Shown here: piece after piece, positions 40,831 to 51,200 of the stretch
How positions within the stretch are numbered: position 1 is the stretch's first letter
Layout of the letters: each line of letters begins with the position of its first letter
Source: Archangium violaceum Cb vi76
Lineage (GTDB): Bacteria; Myxococcota; Myxococcia; Myxococcales; Myxococcaceae
Direction: 5' to 3'
NCBI RefSeq assembly: GCF_000733295.1
Contig: NZ_JPMI01000121.1
Location: forward strand, 1-54,355
Length of the DNA stretch: 54,355 bases
The notes under the pieces: generated by a model
Told to the model about the DNA's origin: nothing
Databases searched by the model: none
The model's input: the letters and a program-made list of their open reading frames with translations, nothing else
Made by a program: the position numbers and the translations under genes

Positions 40831-41826
40831 TCAGGCGGCCTTGGCGGAGTCCTCGGCCCGCACGGTGCCCTCTCCCGAGCCGCCCGTGCGCGTCATGCGG
40901 CTGTAGAGCGACAGGGACGGATCGAAGAGGAACTTGAGCCACAGCGCCGTCCAGGACGTGTGGTAGTGCAGCGTGTCGTAGAACTCGGGGGCGAGCTGGC
41001 GCACCTTCGGCAGCCGCGTCCAGGGCACGCGCATCACGTCGTGGTGCTCGTTGTGGTAGCCCACGTTGAAGGCCACCCAGTTGAGCGGCCCGTAGTACGA
41101 GTACGTCTCCTGGGGCGCCTTGACGAGGAAGTGCTCCTGGATCCACCGCGCGCCCAGCGGATGCAGGCCGATGGCGAAGATGGACGCCAGGAACATGTAG
41201 ACGAGCGCGCGAGGCCCCAGCAGCGCCCAGACGCCCGCGATGAAGGCGAGCTGGATGGCGAAGTTGGCGATGTACCAGCCATCCACGAGCGGGATGCGCT
41301 TGAGCCGCGACACGCGCATGGCCTGGAAGGCCCAGAAGTTGAGCTCCCAGAAGGCCTTGCCCCAGAACGAGTTGCCGATCAGCTTCGCCTCGAACGGCGT
41401 GGCCAGGTCCGCGTCCAGCTCCGGATCCCCCTGAAAGCGGTGGTGGATGAGGTGGTACTTGCGGAACGAGGCCGCCGCGGGGAACAGGATGGGCAGGTTG
41501 GTGAAGAGCTGCAGCACGGCGTTGAGGCGCGGGCTGCGGAAGACGAGGTTGTGGGTGCACTCGTGGATGAGCACCCACAGGCCGTGGTCGATGAAGGCGC
41601 CCACCAGCCACGCCGTGGCCAGCAGCGCCCACCAGGGCGAGTCACGCAGGGCCCAGGCGATGGCCACCTGTCCCCCCACCAGCAGCAGCACGAAGAGGGC
41701 CGTGATGGGCGTGGGGCCACACAGGTCCTTGATCTCGGGATGGGCACGCAGGATGGCGCGGGCCCGCTCCAGGTGGGGCTCCTTCTCCGTGCTACGGGCA
41801 AACTCCAGGGGGCGCGACGGACTCAA
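40831..41826 (-). CDS. Dihydroceramide delta-4 desaturase-like enzyme (DES1/DEGS family)
   Basis: 331 aa from a TTG at 41826 with AAAGGA 6 bases upstream; the frame is open further upstream, but the length from the TTG fits eukaryotic DEGS (about 320). The three di-iron histidine boxes are H88-ECTH92, H125-LIHH129 and H258-NEHH262. Stretches such as FTNLPILFPAAASFRKYH, DADLATPFEA and ETYSYYGPLNWVAFNVGYHNEHH are characteristic of sphingolipid delta-4 desaturases, which convert dihydroceramide to ceramide in a membrane. Several hydrophobic segments span the chain. The C-terminal ~25 residues are a hydrophilic tail. Myxobacteria make sphingolipids, so the role is plausible; activity is inferred. 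Confidence 0.9.
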   Translation of the reverse strand: MSPSRPLEFARSTEKEPHLERARAILRAHPEIKDLCGPTPITALFVLLLVGGQVAIAWALRDSPWWALLATAWLVGAFIDHGLWVLIHECTHNLVFRSPRLNAVLQLFTNLPILFPAAASFRKYHLIHHRFQGDPELDADLATPFEAKLIGNSFWGKAFWELNFWAFQAMRVSRLKRIPLVDGWYIANFAIQLAFIAGVWALLGPRALVYMFLASIFAIGLHPLGARWIQEHFLVKAPQETYSYYGPLNWVAFNVGYHNEHHDVMRVPWTRLPKVRQLAPEFYDTLHYHTSWTALWLKFLFDPSLSLYSRMTRTGGSGEGTVRAEDSAKAA

Positions 41827-41913
41827 GACGCTTCCTTTCGGTCGTACGAGGTGGGGGGCGGCGCAGCTTGGCACAGCCCTCCCGCTCGACGCCATGCGTC
41901 ATATCATCCGCCT

Positions 41914-43095
41914 TCACTCCAGTGTGAAGCTCTGGGCCTTGGCCTGGGTCTGGACCGAGTCGAGGATGGCCTTGTCGAGCGTGTTCTTCCCCTCGGAGGC
42001 CAGCTCCTTCTGCTTGCCGGCCAGGTACTGCTGACGCTCCTGGCTCAGCTTCTGGATGCGGGCCTGCAGCTCCGCGCGCTCCTTCTCCTTGGCGGTGAGC
42101 ACGGCCTTGCGCTCCTCGGCGCTCTTGCCGCGCAGCTCCTCGGGCAGCTCCTCCTCCTTGAGCGCCTCCAGCTTCACCTTGCCCTGCTTCGTGCCGTCCA
42201 CCAGGTCCCAGCTCGAGTTGTCGTAGAGCCGCGAGGCCTTGGACATGGCGCGCGTGGTGGCGCTCACCGCGTTGCCGCTGGCGTTGACGTCCTGGGCCGC
42301 CTGGCGCTTCTTGGCCTCCGCGCCCGAGCGCCCGTAGCTCAGGTACGTCTTGTTCAGCTCCACGCCCAGCTTCGCGATCTCCTCGTCCTGGGGGGCGGCG
42401 ATCATCGCCACCGCCTGGTTCTGGTCGATGTTGAAGGGCTGTCCCCCCGCGAAGCGGGCCGCCTCCGCCCATCCGCTGTGCGCGCCCACCTCCGACGGTC
42501 CACAGTGAATGGTGTTCACCATGATGCCGTGCTCCTTCGCCGCGGAGATGGCCGTGCGGAACGCCACCGGCCCCTGGGTGAAGGGCTCGTTGCCCGCGAT
42601 GTAGATGAGCTTCAGGTCCTTCTTGGACTTGCTCCACTCGAGCTGCTGCGTGGCCTTCTGGATGGCCTGGCCGCAGAACTCGCTGCCGCCGTTCGTCTTC
42701 AAGGAGAAGAGGTGCTCGGACACCCGGTCCAGGTCCGTGGTGAGCGGCACCACCTGGCGGATGTAGCCGCTCTCGGCGGAGAGGGTGTCGTTGCCGTACT
42801 CGTAGAGGGCGATCTCCAGCCGGGCCTGCTGGCCGTCACGCTGGGCCTTCTGGAAGGCATTCACCACCGTCCACAGCTGGCGCTTGGTCTGCTCGATGAG
42901 GCCATCCATGCTGCTGCTGGTGTCCAGGAGCAGGGCGATCTGCACCTTGGGGGCGGAGATGGCCGCCTCGAGCGCTCCGGGCGTCACGGCGGGGCGGTTC
43001 TGCTGGGGAGCGGGTTTCTGGGTGGGGGGGGACTCCGCGAAAGCGGAACCGGGCAGTGCCATCAGGCCGAGACACAGGAGCGAGCGCTTGATCAT
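41914..43095 (-). CDS. Secreted von Willebrand factor A domain protein
   Basis: 393 aa from ATG 43095 (MIKRSLLCLGLMALPGSAFA, signal peptide), with GGAAG upstream. The VWA domain (about 45-245) begins QIALLLDTSSSMDGLIEQTKRQL, an intact MIDAS metal site (DxSxS), and includes IALYEYGNDTL and LIYIAGNEPFTQGPVAFRTAI. The C-terminal third is a charged coiled coil (KEEELPEELRGKSAEERKAVL and KERAELQARIQKLSQERQQYL). VWA domains bind protein ligands through a metal ion; the partner is unknown. It is 87 bases upstream of the desaturase gene in the same direction; the spacing leaves an operon uncertain. Confidence 0.88.
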   Translation of the reverse strand: MIKRSLLCLGLMALPGSAFAESPPTQKPAPQQNRPAVTPGALEAAISAPKVQIALLLDTSSSMDGLIEQTKRQLWTVVNAFQKAQRDGQQARLEIALYEYGNDTLSAESGYIRQVVPLTTDLDRVSEHLFSLKTNGGSEFCGQAIQKATQQLEWSKSKKDLKLIYIAGNEPFTQGPVAFRTAISAAKEHGIMVNTIHCGPSEVGAHSGWAEAARFAGGQPFNIDQNQAVAMIAAPQDEEIAKLGVELNKTYLSYGRSGAEAKKRQAAQDVNASGNAVSATTRAMSKASRLYDNSSWDLVDGTKQGKVKLEALKEEELPEELRGKSAEERKAVLTAKEKERAELQARIQKLSQERQQYLAGKQKELASEGKNTLDKAILDSVQTQAKAQSFTLE

Positions 43096-43245
43096 GCACG
43101 CTTCCACGAATGGCCCCGGAAAAGGTTTTATCCTGAGCCCGGGGATGGCCTGACGCACCGCGGCCACGTACCGGCGTTGCTCGGAGGGCCCTCCGGAGCG
43201 CGCCACCTCGAACCGGACCAATCCCAGAGCCTGGAGCGCCGTTTC

Positions 43246-43953
43246 TCAGCCTGAACGGCGCGGCTCCCGCCGGTCGCTCACGATGCGGCCATCCACCACC
43301 TCGATGATGCGGTCGCACTGCTGGGCCAGCCGGGGGTCGTGCGTGACGATGAGGAACGTCATCCGCTGCTCGCGGTTGATGTGGCGCAACAGCTCGAATA
43401 CCTGGGCGCTCGTGCCGGTGTCGAGGTTGCCCGTGGGCTCGTCCGCCAGCACGAGCGCTGGTGACATGGTGAGCGCCCGGGCAATCGCCACACGCTGCTG
43501 CTGGCCTCCGGACATCTGACGCGGGTAGGCCCCGGCACGCTCCTTCAACCCCACCTGCGCGAGCAGCTCCAAGGCGCGCGTGCGCATCCGCTCGTCCGGC
43601 CAACCTCGCTCCGCCAGTGCCGGCATCATCACGTTCTCCAACGCGGTGAAGGCCGGCATCAGGTGGTGGAACTGGAAGATGAAGCCCAGTGTCCGCGCCC
43701 TCAGCCGCGCGAGCGCGTCCTCGTCCAGCCCGCGCGTGTCCTGGCCCTGGAGGAGCACCTGGCCGCTGGTGGGCCGATCCAACAAGCCGATGATGTTGAG
43801 CAGGGTGCTCTTCCCCGAGCCGGATGGGCCGATGAGCGCGGCGAACTCGCCCTGCTCCAAAGTCAGGTCGATGTCATGCAGGACACGGGTGACGACCTCC
43901 TCCCCGTACTCCTTGGTGACGCCCACGAGGCGCAGGACGGGCTCAGGCTTCAC
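43246..43953 (-). CDS. ABC transporter ATP-binding protein (MacB/LolD type)
   Basis: 235 aa from GTG 43953, which lies inside the end of the permease gene (11-base overlap). The nucleotide-binding domain is standard: GPSGSGKST Walker [20 protein letters not shown]-loop, [15 protein letters not shown] signature, [12 protein letters not shown] Walker B and VTHDPRLA H-loop. Similarity is to LolD and to the soluble half of MacB-type exporters, which do mechanical work on lipoproteins, antibiotics or siderophores rather than pump across the inner membrane. The partner permease and adaptor genes precede it in one operon. Confidence 0.94.
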   Translation of the reverse strand: MKPEPVLRLVGVTKEYGEEVVTRVLHDIDLTLEQGEFAALIGPSGSGKSTLLNIIGLLDRPTSGQVLLQGQDTRGLDEDALARLRARTLGFIFQFHHLMPAFTALENVMMPALAERGWPDERMRTRALELLAQVGLKERAGAYPRQMSGGQQQRVAIARALTMSPALVLADEPTGNLDTGTSAQVFELLRHINREQRMTFLIVTHDPRLAQQCDRIIEVVDGRIVSDRREPRRSG

Positions 43954-45154
43954 GGATGACCACCGCCGGATCCAGTCCCGAGGCCCGGCGCGCTGGTGCC
44001 ACCGCCGACAACAACCCGGTGACAATCGCCACCGCGGAGGCCGTGAGGAAGAGCTTCGCGTCCAGCTGGATGGGGAACGTCGGCGAGCCGTCCGGGTTGG
44101 TGGCCAGGCTCGCGAAGAAGCGCGCCAGCCCAGCACCCATCAGACCCCCCAGCAGCGAGCCCACCAGCCCCACCACCGCCCCCTGGATGAGGAACACCCG
44201 CATCACCTGGGGCGTCGTCGTCCCCATGGCCTTGAGGATGCCGATCTCCCGCGACTTCTGCACCACCGACACCACCAGCACCGAGGCAATCCCCAGCGCC
44301 ACCGCGATGATGACGAAGAACTGGATCATGTACCGCGAGCTGCTCTGCGACTGGAGCGCCACCAGCAATTGCGCGTTGAGCGTCATCCAGCTCTCGGCCA
44401 CCAGGCCCGTGCGCTGGGAGAGTCTCTCCGCGAGCGCCTGGGCCCCGAAGAGGTCCGTCACCCGCAGCTCCAGCGTCGTCACCCCGCCCACCAGGTCCAA
44501 CAGCGTCTGTCCCGAGCGCAGCGGTACCAGCACCCAGCGCTCGTTCACCTCCTGGGTGCCCAGGTCGAAGAGGCCCGTCACCAGGAAGGAGTCCGCCCGG
44601 CCGTCCGCCGTGGTGACGCGCAGCGTGTCGCCCACCACCACCCCGAGTTCCCTGGCCAGCTTCTGCCCGATGACCGCCTCCGCGCCAAGCAGCCGCCACT
44701 GGCCCGCCACCAGCTTGGAGGGCACATCGATGATGCGCTCGAAGCGCTCGGGCTCCACGCCGCGCACCACGATGGAACGGCTCGCGGTGCCTCGCGAGGC
44801 CAGTCCCGCGCCCGACACCGAGGGGGACACCGCCGTCACCCCGGGCGTGCGCTCCATCAGGCGCAGCACCTGTTGCCACTGGTCGATGGTGCGCAGCCGC
44901 TGCGCGGGCCGCACCACCTGCACGAGCGCGTCGGGCGAGGACACCAGCGGGCGCGCGGCCTCGTCCGGGGCCCGGAGGAGGATATGCGCCTGCGAGCCCA
45001 GTGTCTTGTCCACCAGGCTTGCCTGCAGCCCGTCGATGAGCGCCGAGAGGAAGATGATGACGGCCACGCCCACCGAGGCGCCCGCGAAGATGAGGGCCGT
45101 CTGGGCCCGGCCCTCTCGGAGGAAGCGCAGCGCGACGAAGAGCTCGAAGGGCAT
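43943..45154 (-). CDS. MacB/LolC-type ABC transporter permease
   Basis: 403 aa. One N-terminal transmembrane helix ([24 protein letters not shown]), a periplasmic MacB_PCD domain (about 45-260) and a C-terminal FtsX unit of three helices (about 275-395, including [37 protein letters not shown]) give the type VII ABC permease layout. [13 protein letters not shown] is the coupling helix motif that contacts the ATPase. It ends [18 protein letters not shown], the usual FtsX-family tail. It lies 3 bases after the adaptor gene and overlaps the ATPase gene, so the three are translated together. Confidence 0.92.
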   Translation of the reverse strand: MPFELFVALRFLREGRAQTALIFAGASVGVAVIIFLSALIDGLQASLVDKTLGSQAHILLRAPDEAARPLVSSPDALVQVVRPAQRLRTIDQWQQVLRLMERTPGVTAVSPSVSGAGLASRGTASRSIVVRGVEPERFERIIDVPSKLVAGQWRLLGAEAVIGQKLARELGVVVGDTLRVTTADGRADSFLVTGLFDLGTQEVNERWVLVPLRSGQTLLDLVGGVTTLELRVTDLFGAQALAERLSQRTGLVAESWMTLNAQLLVALQSQSSSRYMIQFFVIIAVALGIASVLVVSVVQKSREIGILKAMGTTTPQVMRVFLIQGAVVGLVGSLLGGLMGAGLARFFASLATNPDGSPTFPIQLDAKLFLTASAVAIVTGLLSAVAPARRASGLDPAVVIREA

Positions 45155-45157
45155 GGC

Positions 45158-46405
45158 TCACCCCTCCTCCGCCGGCCGCACCCGCTGGCCCGGCTTCACC
45201 TTCGCCGAGGTGGGAAGCACCAGGTCTCCCTCGGACAGCCCCTCCAGCACCTCCACCCTGTCCTCGCCCCGGAGCCCCGTCTTCACCCCAACCCGCTCGG
45301 CCCGCCCGTCCCGGAGCACCAGCACCCAGGGCGACTCGGAGGAGGCCTCGTGCACCCCGTCCAGGGGCACCACCCGCACGTCCTCGCGCCGTCCCACCTC
45401 CACGTCCACCGACACCGTCATCCCCGGCCGCAGGTACTCCGGCGGCTGGGGCACCGCCAGCTTCACCTCCACCGTCCCCCTGTCCGGATTCACCGAGGGC
45501 GCCACCGTCTCCACCTCCGCGGGGAAGCGCTCGCGCGGGAAGGCCTCCGCCGAGGCCACCGCCTTCTGCCCAACGCGCAGGTACGCGAGGTTGCGCTCAT
45601 CCGGCGCCACCGTCAGCTGCGTGCCGCCGAGCCTCGCCAGCGTGAGCAGCCGCGTGCCCGGCTGCACCGAGTCACCCGGGTCCACCTCGCGCGTCAACAC
45701 CACCGCGGGCGTCGTCGCCGTGAGGGTCGCCTGGGCCCGCCGGGCCTCGGTCGCGCGCAGCTCCGCCTCGGCCTGGGCCAGGGCAGCCTCCGCCTGCCGC
45801 TGCTCGCTCCCGCCCTGCCCGCTGCCCGCCGCCTCCGCCCGCGCGCTCGCCAACCGGCTGCGCGCCAGGTCGAGCGCCGTCACCGCCTCCTCGAGCTGCA
45901 CGCGCGTCATCACCCCCGCCTCGGCGAGCGCCTCGGCTCGTCGCGCCTCGCGCTCCACCCGGGCCAGCTCCGCCTCGGCCCGTCGCATCGCCTCCTCGCG
46001 CTGGGGTACTCCCACCTCCTTCAGTCCGCCGAGCCGCGCCCGCGCCTGCGCCAATGCCGCGCGCGCGCGCGCCACGTCCGCCTCCTGGGGGGCTGCATCC
46101 AGCTCCACCAGCACCTGGCCCGGCTGAACCCGGGTGCCCTCGTCCACCAGGACTCGTGCCACCGTGCCCGACAGCTGGCTCGCCACCATCAACTCGGCCG
46201 GCGGCGACACCCGCCCGCTCATCACCACCCGGTGCACCAGCGGCCCGCGCTTCACCACGAGGACGGGCACCTCCGGACCCCGGACACTCCGCACCCCGCC
46301 CAGCGCCACCAGCAGCACCCCGGCCGCCAGCACCAGGCTCCACACCGGGTGCTTCTTCCAGAAGCCCGCAAGCCGCTTCCCCAAGCCCTTGTTGGATGAT
46401 GCCAT
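45158..46405 (-). CDS. MacA/HlyD-type periplasmic adaptor subunit
   Basis: 415 aa. A single N-terminal transmembrane segment (VWSLVLAAGVLLVALGGV, about 21-38) anchors a periplasmic adaptor. The lipoyl half-motif ASQLSGTVARVLVDEGTRVQPGQVLVELD is followed by an Ala/Glu/Arg-rich alpha-hairpin (about 105-225), then the second lipoyl half, a beta-barrel (EVDPGDSVQPGTRLLTLARLG) and the membrane-proximal domain (VPLDGVHEASSESPWVLVLRDGRAERVGVKTG). Adaptors of this type link an inner membrane ABC permease to an outer membrane TolC-like channel; no TolC gene is in the window. AAGGA is 6 bases before the ATG; it is the first gene of the operon. Confidence 0.93.
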   Translation of the reverse strand: MASSNKGLGKRLAGFWKKHPVWSLVLAAGVLLVALGGVRSVRGPEVPVLVVKRGPLVHRVVMSGRVSPPAELMVASQLSGTVARVLVDEGTRVQPGQVLVELDAAPQEADVARARAALAQARARLGGLKEVGVPQREEAMRRAEAELARVEREARRAEALAEAGVMTRVQLEEAVTALDLARSRLASARAEAAGSGQGGSEQRQAEAALAQAEAELRATEARRAQATLTATTPAVVLTREVDPGDSVQPGTRLLTLARLGGTQLTVAPDERNLAYLRVGQKAVASAEAFPRERFPAEVETVAPSVNPDRGTVEVKLAVPQPPEYLRPGMTVSVDVEVGRREDVRVVPLDGVHEASSESPWVLVLRDGRAERVGVKTGLRGEDRVEVLEGLSEGDLVLPTSAKVKPGQRVRPAEEG

Positions 46406-46543
46406 GCGAGTCCTTGCCGCCCGGGCGCTCCTGGAACGAGCCCTGCGTAATCGAAGCCCCGAGGCTCCGCAAGGCGGTTGGCATCAGCCACCCAGCCCGG
46501 TGGGCTCGAGCCGGTTCTGGCTCTCCCTCGCTTTGTCGTGACA

Positions 46544-46568
46544 GGCGGCGGGTTCGCTTCCCGCCGCC
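46544..46568 (-). terminator. Strong GC hairpin after the Ntn hydrolase gene
   Basis: GGCGGCGGG (46544-46552), loop TTCGCTT, CCCGCCGCC (46560-46568) form a perfect 9-bp stem 31 bases beyond the hydrolase stop on the minus strand. No U-tract follows. The remaining space to 46405 should hold the promoter of the adaptor operon, but I could not identify one. Confidence 0.55.
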
Positions 46569-46598
46569 TCGAGTCAACCCACTCCTGGGTCTGTCAGC

Positions 46599-47849
46599 TC
46601 ACCCAACGTTCTGGAGCGGCTCCTGACCCGTTGCCGACGTGAGCAGCTTCGTCGCATCCGCACACCACGGCGCGTTCCCCTGGGGCATGATCGCGATGCT
46701 CGCGGCGTTCGGGTACGCCGGTGTGGTGGCGAAGTTCAGCGCGCTCAGATCGATCATCGTGAGAATCCCGCTGAACGCGGACATGAAGTAGTACTTGCGA
46801 TGGGTGTGGTCGCGCACGCTCGTCCACATCGTGTAGTCGCCGTACGTGGTCGTGTACGAGGGCGGCAGCGTGTCTGGGGTTCCCGTCGTGGCCGGCGAGT
46901 TCTCCACCTTCTGCAGAAGCATCCCATACGGCGTCCCCATGCAGATCTGCGTGAGCTGCAGCGCGACCGTGACCGCGGTCTGCTCTGAACCGGCGAAGCC
47001 GGGCGGGGTCTTCGGCGGCGGCGTCGTCGGAAAGACGCCTGGCGCCGGCAGCCAGCCCTTACCGTCCACCGGGAGCTGGCCGATGCCCTGGGAGAGGAGC
47101 GTTGCCTTGACGAATCGCGAGGTGGACAGCGAGTCCCCGGGCAGTCCGACCATACCGCCTCCGACGGGATTGCCCTCACCCGAGGTGGAGGTGCCGCTGC
47201 CGAAGAGCGTCAGATTGTAGTAGTTCTTCACGTTCTTCTGATGCCAGTCGTAGGTCGGCCAGTTGGTCAAAACGCCGTTGGTGCTTTTGTGGACCCGGGT
47301 CTGGCCCTCGATGAACTCGATGACGACGCTCTGACCGGTGCTGTCCGTCACGATGTAGTGCAGCGGGACATAGAGCTGACTTTCCTTCGGCGGCCCCACG
47401 ACGGTGATCTTCCGCAGGGCTGCCTGGAAGTCCTCGACCGACGCGAAGTTACCGAGGATCCACGCGGGAAAATCCAGGAAGGACACCTGGTTCTCCTGCG
47501 TCCCAACGGGGGGGTAATCGGTACCCGGGGCGAGCCACAGCGCTCCGACGGACAGCCCCTCGGTGTTGATGCCGTCATTGAAGGTCGGCAGGGATTTCCA
47601 ATTGCTTCCGGAGGGGGCGATTCCCACGAAGCCATACCGATTGGTCCACTGGAGCGTCGTCCACCCCTTTACAGCCCCGATGGGATTGACCGCTTGCAGC
47701 GGCCAGGACTGGTTGCTCGGCATGACATAGACGCTCTGCTCGATCACTCCCGGCATCTCCAGCGCTCTCGCGCTCACGAACGTCTTCGTCAGGTCTGGAG
47801 GGCTTTGGTTGGGATTGGAGGGAACGCTGATCAACAGGTTCGTGCACAT
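46599..47849 (-). CDS. Choloylglycine hydrolase-family linear amide hydrolase (Ntn hydrolase)
   Basis: 416 aa from ATG 47849 (MCTNLLIS), with AAGAGG upstream. Removal of Met would expose Cys2, the N-terminal nucleophile of the choloylglycine hydrolase/penicillin V acylase family, which cleaves linear amides such as bile salt conjugates, penicillin V or acyl homoserine lactones. Family-like segments include NRYGFVGIAP, DGINTEGLSVGALWL, FPAWILGNFASVEDFQAAL, LHYIVTDSTGQSVVIEFIEGQ and a late GDYTMWTSVRDHTHRKYYF. No signal peptide precedes the Cys, so the enzyme is cytoplasmic or exported by another route. A frame extension upstream of 47849 is rejected because it would bury the nucleophile. Confidence 0.88.
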   Translation of the reverse strand: MCTNLLISVPSNPNQSPPDLTKTFVSARALEMPGVIEQSVYVMPSNQSWPLQAVNPIGAVKGWTTLQWTNRYGFVGIAPSGSNWKSLPTFNDGINTEGLSVGALWLAPGTDYPPVGTQENQVSFLDFPAWILGNFASVEDFQAALRKITVVGPPKESQLYVPLHYIVTDSTGQSVVIEFIEGQTRVHKSTNGVLTNWPTYDWHQKNVKNYYNLTLFGSGTSTSGEGNPVGGGMVGLPGDSLSTSRFVKATLLSQGIGQLPVDGKGWLPAPGVFPTTPPPKTPPGFAGSEQTAVTVALQLTQICMGTPYGMLLQKVENSPATTGTPDTLPPSYTTTYGDYTMWTSVRDHTHRKYYFMSAFSGILTMIDLSALNFATTPAYPNAASIAIMPQGNAPWCADATKLLTSATGQEPLQNVG

Positions 47850-48212
47850 TCTGGGGCCTCTTGGGGTGGTCGTTCGCCGCGATGCGCGGTGCCCCATCGT
47901 ATGTTGGAGCGGGACTCCCAGCACGAGAATGGCCGCGGCTCCTCCTCGATCCTGATTGGTAAAACATTATGATATGGGTATTTCTCTTCCGGCCTTGGCT
48001 CGTGTGCATCACCTGTGATTCACATTCTAGAGGGAGGCGGTCATGCAGCCCTCTCATCTCAGGGTTGGCGGTGTTGGGTGGACATTGCCTGCAAGTCCTG
48101 GCGGCCCTGGGCGAAGCGCCAGCTCTGTCGTGTCGCGAGCGCTCGAGCGCGGCGGTCCCGGGGCAGGCCCGAGGGTTCGTGATACGCATGGGCGTGGAAC
48201 GAGGAATCCCTG
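47850..48212. other. Divergent intergenic region with an AT-rich island
   Basis: 363 bases between the divergent hydrolase and kinase genes. Bases 47955-47990 are unusually AT-rich for this genome (TTGGTAAAACATTATGATAT is within it) and contain TATGAT on the plus strand and CATAAT on the minus strand, so a promoter for either gene could be here; no matching -35 at a proper distance was found. GAGGAA at 48201-48206 is the Shine-Dalgarno for the kinase. Open frames across the region look like shadows. Confidence 0.4.
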
Positions 48213-51200
48213 ATGAAGAACCAGCCCCTCCCGCCGCCGCCCACGGTCTCCCAGCAGCCGGTGGACTCCGGATCTCCCCCCCTGGGGTGGAGGGTGGCGG
48301 GCCGCTTCGTCCTCGAGGCCGTGGCGGGCCGTGGCGGAATGGGGACCGTCTACCGCGCCAGGGACTCGCTCACCGGCCGGCCCGTGGCCCTCAAGCTGCT
48401 GCGCTCCTCCTCCACTTCCGGCGCGGCCGAGCGCTTCACCCGCGAGGCGCAGGTGCTCGCCACCCTGAACCACCCCCGCATCGTCTCCTATGTCACCCAC
48501 GGCCTCACCGAGCAGGGCCAGCCCTTCCTCGCCATGGAGTGGCTGGAGGGCGAGGATCTCGCTCAACGCCTCGCGCACCAACCCCTGAGCCCGCCGGAGT
48601 CCCTGGCCCTGCTGCGCCATGCGTCCGAGGCGCTCGAGGTGGCCCACCGGCAGGGGATCGTCCACCGCGACCTCAAGCCCTCCAACCTCTTCCTGCGCGC
48701 GGGGCGCCCCGAGGACGTGGTGCTGCTGGACTTCGGCCTGGCCCGTCCCCTGGCGCCCTCGCGGGCCCTGACGGACCAGGGGCTGGTGCTCGGGACCCCG
48801 GGCTACATGGCCCCCGAGCAGGCCTCCTGGCAGGGCGAGCCCACCCCCAGCGCGGACATCTTCTCCCTGGGCTGTGTCCTCTACGAGTGCCTCAGCGGCC
48901 GGCGCGCCTTCTCCGCGCCCCATTCCGGCGCGATGCTGGCGAAGATCCTCCTCACCGAGCCGGAGGCGCTTCGTACCCTGCGGCCCGAGCTGCCCCAGGC
49001 CCTGCTGGAGCTGGTGGATCAAATGCTGGCCAAGGAGCCACGGAAGCGGCCGCCAGACGCGGGCCGCCTGCGCGCCGCGCTGGAAGCACTCGACGCGTCC
49101 GGTGGCGGGGGCCCCGGCCGGGTCCAGGAGCCTCCCCGCGAGAGCCTGGCCCGCACCGAGCAGCAACTCGTCAGCATCCTCCTGGCGGCGCTCCCGGGCC
49201 CGGCGCTCGACGGGGACACGGTGGACCTGGCGGCCCTGGGCTCCTTGCGCGACTCGCTGCGCGCATTGCTGGTGCCCCAGGACGCCGTCGTGGAGGTGCT
49301 GGCGGATGGCTCATTGGGCATCGCGTTTCCGCCGGGGCAGGGGACCGCGACGGATCAGGCGACGCTGGCCGCCCGCTGCGCCCTGTCCCTCAAGGAGCGC
49401 TGGCCCGAGGCCTCCGTGGGGCTCGCCACCGGCCGGGGTCTGCCCAGCGGGCGCCTGCCCGTGGGCGAGGCCGTGGATCGCGCCGGCCAGCTCCTGCTGC
49501 GGTGGGGGGCGCTGCCCGCCAGCGCCACGGCCCACGTGCTGTTGGATGAGCTCTCCGCCGGTCTGCTGGGGCCTGGCTTCCAGCTCACGCGGGTTCCGCC
49601 GGACCTGTTCCTGCTCCAGGGAGAGCACTCGAGCGCGGACGCCTCGCGCCCGCTGCTGGGCAGGCCCACCCCGTGCGTGGGCCGCGAGCAGGAACTGGCC
49701 CTGCTGGAGCGGGTCCTCGTCTCCTGCGTGGCGCAGCCCCTCGCCCAGGCCGTGCTGGTGACGGCCCCCGCCGGCACGGGAAAGTCCCGGCTGCGGCATG
49801 AGTTCCTCCGCCGCCTCGAGCACCAGGGACGGGAGGTGCGGGTGCTGATGGGCCGCGGAGAGCCCCTGGGGATGGGTCCGGCCGGCGGGCTGATGGGCCA
49901 GGCACTCCGGGGGCTGTGCGGCGCCGCCGAGGGCGAGCCGCTCGAGGTGCGGCGGCGCAAGCTGGAGCTGCGGCTGACGCGCCACCTGCCCGCGGGCGAG
50001 GCGCGCGAGGTCATCGGGTTCCTCGGCGAGCTGTGCGGCATCCCCTTCCCGGACGAGCACAGCCCCCGGTTGCACGCGATGCGCGGCGCTCCTCCGCTCC
50101 TGAAGGCCCAGGTGGACCGGGCGCTGGTGGCCTTCTTCCAGGCCGAGTGCCAGCAGGGCCCGGTGCTGCTGGTGCTGGAGGATCTGCACTGGGGGGACGA
50201 GCCCTCCGTCCGGTGGGTGGGCGAGCTGCTGCGAGCGTTGGCCGGGCTGCCCCTGCTGGTGCTGGCCCTGGCGCGGCCCGAGGTGCACGAGCGATTCCCC
50301 CACCCCTGGCCCGGGGCCGTGCGGGAAGTCTCCCTGAAAGGGCTCGGCCGCGAGGCGTGCGCCCGGCTGGTGCACGAGGTGTTGGGGCCGGAGGTGGCCG
50401 CGTCCGTCATCGAGCGCCTGGTGGAGCAGAGCGCGGACAACACGCTCCTGCTCGAGGAGCTCATCCGTGGGGTGGCCGAGGGAAGGGGAGAGGCGGCACC
50501 CGCGACGGTGCTGGCCATGCTGCAGGCGCGCCTGTGGCGGCTGGAGCCCGGTGAGCGCCAGGTGCTGCTGGCCGCCAGCCTCTTCGGCCGCACCTTCTGG
50601 GCCGGCGGGGTGGGGGCCGTGCTGGGGCTGGAGGAGCCGCGAGCGTTGGAGGGCCGGCTGCGGCGCCTGGAGGAGCTGGAGCTCATCGAGGAGCAGCCCA
50701 CGCGCCGCTTCGCCTCCGAGCCGGAGTACCGCTTCCGCCACGCGCTGGTGAGGGATGCGGCCTACGGGCTGGTGCCCGACGGCTCCACGCCCGTGGGCCA
50801 CCGGCTGGCCGGCGCGTGGCTGGAGCGGGCCGGTGAGCACGATCCCGGGGTGCTCGCCGAGCATGCCTGGCTGGGCCAGCAGCCCGAGCGCGCCATCCAC
50901 TTCCACGGGAGGATGGCCGAGCAGCTCCTCAACCGTCACGACGTCCATGGCGCCCTGCGAAGCCTGGAGGCCGCCTTGAGCCGCGGCCCCAGCGCCGAGG
51001 CCCGGGCCCACCTGCGCGCGCTGCGGGCCATGGCGGCCCTGTGGGGAGGAGACGTGAGCGAGGCCGGCTCCCTCCCGGCGCTGCTGCCGGAGCTGAGGGC
51101 CGGCAGCTACCCGTGGTGCAAGCTGATGGAGTTCCTCCTCATCAACGGCATCCTCGGGCCCCAGGTGGAGGGCGTGGGCGAGCTGGCCGACGTGCTGTGG

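Noticed and set aside
43580-46399. 939-codon plus-strand open frame opposite the ABC export operon
   Set aside because: His/Arg/Gln-rich shadow of the adaptor, permease and ATPase genes.
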